Part shown: piece by piece, positions 57,100 through 64,000 of the stretch
Layout: every line of letters starts with the position of its first letter
Position numbering within the stretch: the stretch's first letter is position 1
Origin: Mastigias papua
Taxonomy: Eukaryota; Cnidaria; Scyphozoa; Rhizostomeae; Mastigiidae
Direction: 5' to 3'
Length of the DNA: 64,000 nt
NCBI GenBank assembly: GCA_964019165.1
Contig: OZ025268.1
Span: forward strand, 1,332,001 to 1,396,000
Notes under the pieces: model-generated
What the model was told of the DNA's origin: nothing
Seen by the model: the letters and a program-made list of their open reading frames with translations, nothing else
The model's database searches: none
Position numbers and translations under genes: made by a program

Positions 57100-57490
57100 A
57101 TTCCACTGTAATTTCATTTCAGTAGAGTAAACTCAATACCCATACTTTAGCTGCAAACAAGCAAACTGAGCAACACAATTAAGGAACCTCATTAAACCTT
57201 TTAAAATCTACGATCATTTAACTCAATAACTCGTAATGATAGTAAAATGTGAGTAAATATAGATTTTCGGCCGCTTTTTTTACTTGAGAAGAAATTCCAC
57301 TCTTTTGTAAGTAACCAGTTTGATGGAGCAACTCTTTTTACAGCATTTGCACACAACATTTATTCTTTAAATGTATAATCGGCAGACAAACATAGAACTT
57401 TTAAAAGCTCAAAAGTATTATTGAAACATTTAATTGGGTTCATCAATGATAAACTTAAATCTACTTGTCAAAGCTTAGGATTGGATGAAA
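57100..57490 (-). repeat. Orphan copy of the GPCR-array upstream flank
   Basis: Homologous to 60310-60660 and 63640-63990, the sequences several hundred bases 5' of each intact GPCR. Shared landmarks are acacaacatttattctttaa-like blocks, acaaacatagaa and cttgtcaaagctta. It now lies upstream of DARS1. Confidence 0.65.
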
Positions 57491-57512
57491 ACACCCACTA
57501 GCGCTTCGAGGT

Positions 57513-57985
57513 TATCATCATCATCATCAATTTATTTACAGTTGGCTGTATTTACAGCTAAAAAAGAAGCTAATTAAGGCCAACCTAAACTAACTCTAAA
57601 ACTAAGAGACTAAAAAAAAGAGAATGTAAATACAGAACTAAGCCAAAAAACCTAAATATTTAATATAAACTTTGCACAATCTGCAGTTGCAAGGCATTCT
57701 GTTCCACTGTTTTATTTTTCTTTTAAATTCTTGCAAAGTGTCACTGTCTTTCAAACTATTGGGCAGTGAGGACCATAAGGTGCAACCTCTAAACTGAATA
57801 TTTTCTGTACCAATAATTGTTGTTCTTGCTTTCGGCAGTTGCAAATGATTTGGATTACGCAAGCTATAATAGTTATAATTTTCGGCAAAGACATCCTTCA
57901 TAAACGTTGGATTAATGTTATTCTTTGTCTTCATAATGATCTTGATGTTAATGTTAATGTTAATGTTAATGTTAATGAGGTTCAT
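57513..57985 (-). pseudogene. CR1/L2-like LINE 3' fragment
   Basis: The minus-strand frame contains NPTFMKDVFAENYNYYSLR, then QFRGCTLWSSLPNSLKD and IKQWNRMPCNCRLC. This is the LINE C-terminal pattern Y.LR, F.G..LW.SLP..., K.WN...C.CRLC, related to the end of 17424-18818. The 3' tail abuts an ATC run (57513-57528). The 5' side is truncated near a (TTAATG)n array. Confidence 0.7.
57944..57976. repeat. (TTAATG)n, five copies
   Basis: gttaatg hexamer array flanked by a direct repeat ttcataatgatcttg (57930 and about 57988). Confidence 0.85.
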
Positions 57986-58629
57986 CTTTCATAATGATCT
58001 TGGATCGGTATGCAATATAGATGCCAAAAACACGTTCAAAATCAAATTCGATTCAGATTCAGAATTCAAGTTCGATAGAAGCGCTTCAGGTTCAGCCTAA
58101 CAGGAAACCCCATAAACGTTTTAGGCTTTCGTAGTCGGTAATATTGGAAGCATTTAAAAGATACTTGGAGTACATAAGAAAGGGGAACAATTGGCTACAA
58201 AAAGGGGAACTTTGACATAAGTCACTTTCTAATAAGAGGAAACTTGACTATGTGAAACAGCATACCAGTTTAGTTCGAAACAAGAACTTTGAGCTTTCTA
58301 CTGCAGAAGGCCCTTTGAATCAAACTGCTCTTGAATCGAACTAAAGTCGTCGCCTCCATTTTCCCCAAAACAATGCTAGATTTGTAGATATAATGCTCCT
58401 GTCCAAAAAAGTGATTCAAAATTAGCCTTTAAAATATAGAAAAGTTAAGAAGTAATGACATCGCAGGATTTCGACATGCTGTTAAGAATATAATGGGCAT
58501 AATGAGCCGGATCTGGACTCCTCACAACTAAACATAAAACAACTTGCTCTTAAGACATTGATATATGATTAATGTTCTTCATAACTAGACTTCTACTTGT
58601 AGCAGGGCTTAAAGCGCTGTGGCACTAAT

Positions 58630-58860
58630 AGTGATCTTAAAAATTCAAACAGTGTTCTTGAAATTTCTAACTCTCGTCTGGAAAAGTCAAGCAGTGTTCT
58701 TCAAAAATTCAAACGGTTATCTTAAAATTTCAAACAGTGGTCTTGAAAATTCAAGAAGTGCTCCAGAACATTCAAGCAATGGTATTGAAAACTCAAACAG
58801 TGTCCTTGAAATTTCAGACAGTGTTCGTGACAATTCAAACAGTGGTCTTGAAAATGAAAG
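58630..58860 (+). repeat. Degenerate 24-bp minisatellite with an octapeptide frame
   Basis: The unit is attcaaacagtgttcttgaaa plus three bases, about nine copies with substitutions and small indels. From about 58700 one frame stays open as an 8-residue repeat (SNSGLENS-like) to a stop at 58862-58864. No gene context supports translation. Confidence 0.75.
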
Positions 58861-59093
58861 TTAATGGTGTAATAATTTGTGAACATAGCAATTATGAAGA
58901 ATAGATCAATTATTTATAATTACAGATATTATCCTTCCAGAATGCGCTCTTTTCTAAGCCTGGTTCACACCAGCTTTCTTCGAGTTATGCATGAACAGGG
59001 AGCCCCCCATTAATCATGGCCCCCATGCGAAAATTCTTTAAAAAGGCCCTGACTTGTAACATGGTCTTCCAAGCGAAAACTTCAATCCTACTT

Positions 59094-59927
59094 TCAAGTT
59101 TCAGTCTTGACAGTCAGTCCAAGGTTCGCTGTTCGTCCCAAGGTGTGAAGATTCCTCCTGTTCGTATCTTCGATCGCTGTCCCATTGTCACCGACTTTAC
59201 CGCAGAGTCTCTTTAAATTCAAATATTGCACAACAAAGTAGAAGATCGGATTCACAATCACATGTGATATAAATATATGGCTTGCGATATAGGTAAATTT
59301 ATCCTGTATTGGCCAACGCATTAGTGAAATAGTGTATGGTATCGTAGAGAGAAGGAATACTACAGTCAAGATGGTTGAATAAACCAGGATTCGACGATGC
59401 CCATTCCATGACTGATTCACAACTGAACGATTTCTTTGCTTCAGCAGCTGGTAATTCAACATAGCGTAACTGAAAAATATTACAGCTCCTACTGCAACAG
59501 GGATATGCACGAAAATGATGTTATAGAAGGTACCGCGTACAATAAGTACAGGGATTATGAATAAAGATGAGGAAATCCACATGAGGCACATTGTAATAAT
59601 GCAACGACGTCGTGTCATTAAAATTGGATATTTGTGTGGATATAAAACTGCAATAAGACGTTGAAATGCAATATATCCCAACATAAATGATGACGTCAGC
59701 CACGATGCATAATAAATGTATCCGATTATCGTTAAATAGAAAGAAGCTTTGAGATAAAAAAGATGGAATATCATTGGAAGAAGCGATGTGAAGAAATCTG
59801 CTAGTGCTAGGTTTATCAGCGATAAGTCGAATGGCACTTTTGTTTTCCTTTGAAAGAAGAGTACAGCAAGTTGGATAGTGTTCAAAAGCACGCCAATGCC
59901 ACATATTGAAAGATATAAGACACTCAT
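59094..59927 (-). CDS. Small rhodopsin-like GPCR, array copy 1
   Basis: A single-exon gene of 277 residues with seven hydrophobic segments: about 3-26, 35-58, 63-87, 107-129, 137-161, 181-203 and 212-236. Class A signs are NLALADF in TM2 (38-44) and NPIFY in TM7 (226-230). The DRY motif is replaced by FQR (88-90, in GYIAFQRLIAVLYP), and CWxP in TM6 by STIPY. No cysteines occupy the TM3/ECL2 disulfide sites, and there is almost no extracellular N-terminus. Start: ATG at 59927; upstream sequence matches that of the neighbouring copy. About 75% identical to 62433-63254. Ligand and G-protein partner are unknown; likely a lineage-specific chemosensory or orphan family. Confidence 0.88.
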   Translation of the reverse strand: MSVLYLSICGIGVLLNTIQLAVLFFQRKTKVPFDLSLINLALADFFTSLLPMIFHLFYLKASFYLTIIGYIYYASWLTSSFMLGYIAFQRLIAVLYPHKYPILMTRRRCIITMCLMWISSSLFIIPVLIVRGTFYNIIFVHIPVAVGAVIFFSYAMLNYQLLKQRNRSVVNQSWNGHRRILVYSTILTVVFLLSTIPYTISLMRWPIQDKFTYIASHIFISHVIVNPIFYFVVQYLNLKRLCGKVGDNGTAIEDTNRRNLHTLGRTANLGLTVKTET

Positions 59928-61086
59928 TTTGCTCAGTTTAAAGATGGTAATTCCTCAATTCAAGTGTTCTGTCTTGTGCCATAGTATCCTCATCATCCAG
60001 CTGGCATGGCATCTCTTACCAAGTAAGTGTTATCAATGAGATGCACCATCCACAACACACCAAGACTCTCTCATCATGGAATGAACAATTAACCTTCCTT
60101 TCCATTTAGTCAACTAATTTTAGCCTGTCGATGATTTCTATAAAAGTAAATATAGATGAATTACTGTCAACATTTCTCAGCAAAAATCGATCATTTTACC
60201 TGACTTGATTTGAAGAATAATTCTCAATGTTGGCCAATTCACTTTCGCACTGAATTCTCATTTAACCAATCACGCCACACACGTAAAATATGTTATCAAG
60301 CAGCAAAAGCATTGTACAATAGCAAATCTATAGTCAACTGAGGGATGCAGTTTAAGAGCTTAAGACCTTAGATTATTAACGCACTAATTCGCTATGGCAA
60401 TAAAATTTAAGTCAATATGGATTGTAAGCAGCATTTTACTTGAGATTCATTTCCACTTTGTTGTAATTAATCAGTTTGTTCGAGAAATCTTTAAGGCATC
60501 TGTATACAACATTTGCTCTGTAAATGTAAGCTTCTAATCAGAGGACAAACATAGAATTTGAAAAACTGAAATGTTATTGATTAGATATTTGATTGGGTCC
60601 ATCTAAGGTAAAATCAAAAATTACTTGAAAAGCTTAGCACTGAATGCCTTGGAAAAACAATCCCCAATGCTCCTGTATGATGTATCTTTCATGAATATGC
60701 ACCTCATTTCTACCAACTATTGGTATGATCTTGTATTGATAACCCATCAATTGTACAGCAGGGAGACAATTTTTTTGAATTCAGATTTTTCAGATAAAGA
60801 TAAAAATAATAGTAAGAAATAATAATATTGCCGAAATGAGTATATCCACTACAAATGTGGCTCTTCAACCCTAAGAAACTTAAATTTAAGTCTATTTTAC
60901 AGGGTTAAAAACAAGTACATAATGAGCAACAAGCAAATGCACGACGTCAGGTGTATTTTATTTTCAGCTTAAGATGAAACCAAATAGATGTCCAACATGC
61001 AGCGTTGATCAGGCTTTTATGTGAGAGGTTATCACAGTCACCAGTAATGTCGAAAGTACTTAAGGAAGTTTTGGAGCAGAGAAGAA
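59928..61086. other. Upstream flank of GPCR copy 1
   Basis: 59945-59990 (caagtgttctgtcttgtg) and 60310-60660 are conserved with the same places upstream of copy 2, so they belong to the duplicated unit and may hold its promoter. No other gene seen. Confidence 0.5.
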
Positions 61087-61787
61087 GGGATCATTCAAAG
61101 AGTATGTAACGGAGCAAAATGCTATTTTGAACCCCTCCCCACACCTTATGTAATGGCTTGTCATACTCGAGCTAATACCCCCTCTTTGTTACGTAAAATT
61201 CTAGCATGATACCCTCCTTCACAACACCATCCTCATATTTTTTCCAAAGAATCTTTGCTATAAGAGCATTAGGTTAAGTCTCAAAATAGCTGAAATTTAA
61301 GAATACTGGGGCATAATATAAGACTCAAGCTCCATAAGTTTTTATACCCTTTCTTTATTTGAGTATTATTAGAAAGTATTTTGTTTTTATATTCTCATAA
61401 AACGTACAATGACAAACAATTACAATACAAAGTCTAGGGAGCATGGAAATGCATAACAACCCTAAGACTTACACTTAGCATTGAGACATAAATATTACAA
61501 TAATAAGCTACAAAAGTGATTGGAGTGGTATCCCCCATCGTGCCAATAACGTTGCAAATATGACAAATCATCACAAAAAGCTATTGTAAAAGGAGATATC
61601 AAGTCTACCTATGTTAGAAAGTATTCATCAAATAGTGAAAAAGTGAAAACATTGCATTTGAATTTCGGTGTTACGTAACAAAAATAATTTGACATCCCCC
61701 ACCCCTTATATGTCTCTTAAACGTTTGTCACAAAATTGGAACACATCCACCCACCCCTCCATTGTTACGTACTTTTTGAATGACCCC
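61087..61787. mobile_element. DNA element with GGGGTCATTC termini carrying a nested retroposon
   Basis: The ends gggatcattcaaagagtatg and the reverse complement of tacgtactttttgaatgacccc are inverted with a few mismatches. They resemble the 5901-6968 termini (GGGGCCATTCAAAAA), so they may be related families. No clean target duplication was found. A family S retroposon lies inside at 61381-61613. Confidence 0.6.
61381..61613 (-). mobile_element. Family S retroposon, copy with exact 12-bp duplication
   Basis: 233 bp bounded by TTAGAAAGTATT at 61369-61380 and 61614-61625. Contains ctcataaaacgtacaatgac, then tagggagcatggaaatgcat and caaccctaagacttacac, matching 13481-13708 and 51661-51867 over the tail-proximal 110 bp. 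The part farther from the tail differs between copies. Confidence 0.8.
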
Positions 61788-62432
61788 AGAAGTAAGAAGC
61801 AATTTGTTTAAATAACGGGAACTTTGACATAAGCTACTATCTCTGAAGTGGGAGTTTTAATGCGAAACAGTACAGCAGTGGAGATGCGACAAGAACTGTG
61901 AGACTTGAAACAGAAAATGAGACATGAGAATGTTATACTCACTTCCAATAACTTCGTTCTCCTTTCAAAATTTATGCGAAATCACAGTCATAGATGTGAA
62001 TTACTCATTTGAGATGCTAGACAAGACAACTCGCTTATCCTTATCCAAAGCTTTAAGTTACATTTGATCTCTGACAAAAGATGCTTGGAACGCCAAATAT
62101 TTCTTTGCAATCTATTACCTTAGAAGTCCCTCTGAATCAAATTGTTCTTGAATGCAACTAGCTTAGTTCTCCACTTCCCTCAAAACAATGTCGATTTTCA
62201 TAAGCAAAGTATTGCTGCCCTAAATATTGCTACAAATGAACTGATGCTGATTACAAACAGATTATTATTGACATCACCGTGCGTGTTTTTTATGATATAA
62301 TACATCAAAACGATGCAAAAAAATCAGTGACATTTATGAATAAATGTTGAACAGTCTCCTCAAAACAGCAGCCTAAATACTGATTCCGTAATTGAATCAA
62401 TCGTGCGTACCACAAACATAACAGTCTTAACT
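61788..62432. other. 3' flank of GPCR copy 2, part of the duplicated unit
   Basis: 61800-62180 aligns with 58170-58370 (gggaactttgacataag.., ccctctgaatcaaa..tgttcttgaat), so the duplication covers both flanks. No gene seen. Confidence 0.5.
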
Positions 62433-63254
62433 TTAGCTATTCCCGTCCAAGTTCGCTGCTCCTCCTTCTGTAGGGGAATGTCTATGTTTTATTTTCTGAA
62501 TCGCGGTCTCTGTATTACTGACTTGCCCGCATAGTTTCTTCACATTCCAATATTGTACAACAAAGTAGAGAATTGGATTGAAAATCACGCGAGACATGTA
62601 GATATGACTTAAAACATTGACCGTTGGGGCAGTCTGTGGTAAACGCATTATTGAGACAGTGTATGGCAGAGTAGAAAGCAAGAAGACTGTGGTCAGGGTG
62701 GTTGAATAAACCAGGATTCGACGATGTCCATTCCATGACTGATTCACAATTGAACGATTTCTTTGCCTCAGCAATTGGTAATTCAACATGGCGTAACTAA
62801 AAAATATTACAGCTCCTACTGCAACAGGGATATGCACGAAAATGATGCCATAGAAGGTACTGCGTACAATAAGTACAAGGATTATGAATAAAGATGAAGA
62901 AATCCACATGAGGCACATTATAATAATGCAACGACGTCGTGTCATTAAAATTGGATATTTGTGTGGATATAAAACTGCAATAAGACGTTGAAATGCAATA
63001 TATCCCAACATAAATGATGACGTCAGACACGATGCATAGTAAATGTATCCAATTATCGTTAAATAAACGGATTGTCTGAGATTAAGTAGGTGGATTGTCA
63101 ATGGAAGAAGCGATGTGAAGAAATCTGCCAGTGCTAGGCTTATCAGTGACAAGTCGAATGGCACATTAGTCTTCCCTTTGTAAAACAATATGGTAATTTG
63201 AATGATATTCAATATCATGCCTAGGCCACATATTGAAAGAAGCGCAATACTCAT
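62433..63254 (-). CDS. Small rhodopsin-like GPCR, array copy 2
   Basis: A single-exon gene of 273 residues, paralogous to 59094-59927. It has the same seven-segment layout, with SLALADF in TM2, FQRLIAVLYPHKYP in place of DRY, RRRC before TM4, NQSWNGHRRILVYS before TM6 and NPILY in TM7. The middle third (TM3 to TM5) is almost identical to copy 1, including at the DNA level, whereas TM1, ECL1, ECL3 and the tail differ more. That uneven divergence suggests gene conversion or selection on the outer faces. Start: ATG at 63254. Ligand unknown. Confidence 0.88.
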   Translation of the reverse strand: MSIALLSICGLGMILNIIQITILFYKGKTNVPFDLSLISLALADFFTSLLPLTIHLLNLRQSVYLTIIGYIYYASCLTSSFMLGYIAFQRLIAVLYPHKYPILMTRRRCIIIMCLMWISSSLFIILVLIVRSTFYGIIFVHIPVAVGAVIFFSYAMLNYQLLRQRNRSIVNQSWNGHRRILVYSTTLTTVFLLSTLPYTVSIMRLPQTAPTVNVLSHIYMSRVIFNPILYFVVQYWNVKKLCGQVSNTETAIQKIKHRHSPTEGGAANLDGNS

Positions 63255-64000
63255 TGTTCATAAAAATGACAACAACTCTTCACTTCAGGTGTTCTGTCTT
63301 GTGTAATAAAGTCAGCATCTAACCAACATTTCTTGATAAGCAATTGATAGTGATGTGTTGTTGCTTCAACAGTGCTGCAAAATTCTCGTAGAATGGAATG
63401 AACAACCAAGTGTCTTTGTCATAAAGTCAACACACTACAGATACTCGGTGTTCCTTTGATAGTAATTGTTGTACGTAGTTAAATCGTTACGTCTGTATAT
63501 CACAGCAAAAACACTAGTTATTCCAACCGAAAACTGATCCGAGAAATATTCTTTCATTAATTATTTCATTGCTCATTTATTCATTACAGAATCCTCATTT
63601 ATCCAATCACGTCACAGATGTAAATAGGTTATAAAGCAGCAAAACATTGTACACTACCAATCATAACAACTGAGAGTGCAATTAAAAAAAGCTCCACGAT
63701 AGTTGTAAAGGCTTGTAATCATGTCGCAATCAGTAATTCGCAATGACAATAAAATGTGAGTCAATATGGAGATTATCATGGCATTTTACTGAAGAAGCAT
63801 TTATATTCTTTTGTAAATAAGCAGCTTGTTCCGGCAATTCTTATAACATCTGCACACAATATTTACCATATGAATGTAAACTTGTAGTCAGAAAACAGAC
63901 AATAATTTGAGAAACTTAAAAGTTATTGATTAGATATTTAAATGGATCTACTTATACTGAGATTGGAATTACTTTGACAAGCTTCTCATTGTCTGACTTG
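63255..64000. other. Upstream flank of GPCR copy 2
   Basis: 63280-63300 (caggtgttctgtcttgtg) and 63640-63990 repeat the copy 1 flank. The window ends within the conserved flank, so the array may continue. Confidence 0.5.

Overview
This looks like a nuclear DNA window from an invertebrate animal. Genes are sparse and intron-rich, splice sites follow GT-AG, the DNA is AT-rich with long (TA)n and (GT)n tracts, and there are many degraded transposons. The mix of CR1/L2-like, R2/NeSL-like, RTE-like and Penelope-like retroelements, short DNA transposons, a STAT gene and small rhodopsin-like receptors fits a cnidarian best. That placement is an inference, not a measurement.

Layout. 1-12 kb: a possible terminal exon of a + strand gene (65-214), then mostly repeats, including a DNA element (5901-6968) nested in an older repeat whose empty-site copy lies at about 2.19 kb. 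12.2-20.1 kb (- strand): four exons encoding the N-terminal part of a STAT transcription factor. Its introns hold a 168-bp tandem repeat, a Penelope-like remnant followed by a hammerhead ribozyme motif, long TA tracts and a CR1/L2-like LINE. 22-26.1 kb (+): an R2/NeSL-like retroelement relic and an RTE-like LINE relic. 26.2-32.3 kb (+): a complete six-exon translin gene (TSN). 39.5-41.2 kb (+): an intronless rhodopsin-like GPCR with a long cytoplasmic tail. 43.4-56.4 kb (-): a complete 20-exon cytosolic aspartyl-tRNA synthetase gene (DARS1), with a tRNA-Glu(TTC) gene inside one intron on the opposite strand. 56.8-64 kb (-): a tandem array of small GPCR genes, two intact and one reduced to a fragment plus its upstream flank.

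The two housekeeping genes were rebuilt exon by exon, and every splice phase closes. TSN gives 230 residues and DARS1 gives 529. The genes do not form an operon. DARS1 charges tRNA-Asp for cytosolic translation. Translin acts with TRAX as a nucleic-acid-binding and RNase complex. STAT and the GPCRs are signalling proteins.

The least expected features are: the hammerhead ribozyme with a palindromic stem-loop III next to Penelope coding remains; a small retroposon family seen four times, each copy with target-site duplications, one of them splitting the RTE LINE; several DNA elements with exact target duplications; an 81-codon open exon inside a DNA transposon; a near-perfect 45-bp hairpin downstream of the GPCR; and a possible mitochondrial-type N-terminal extension of DARS1.
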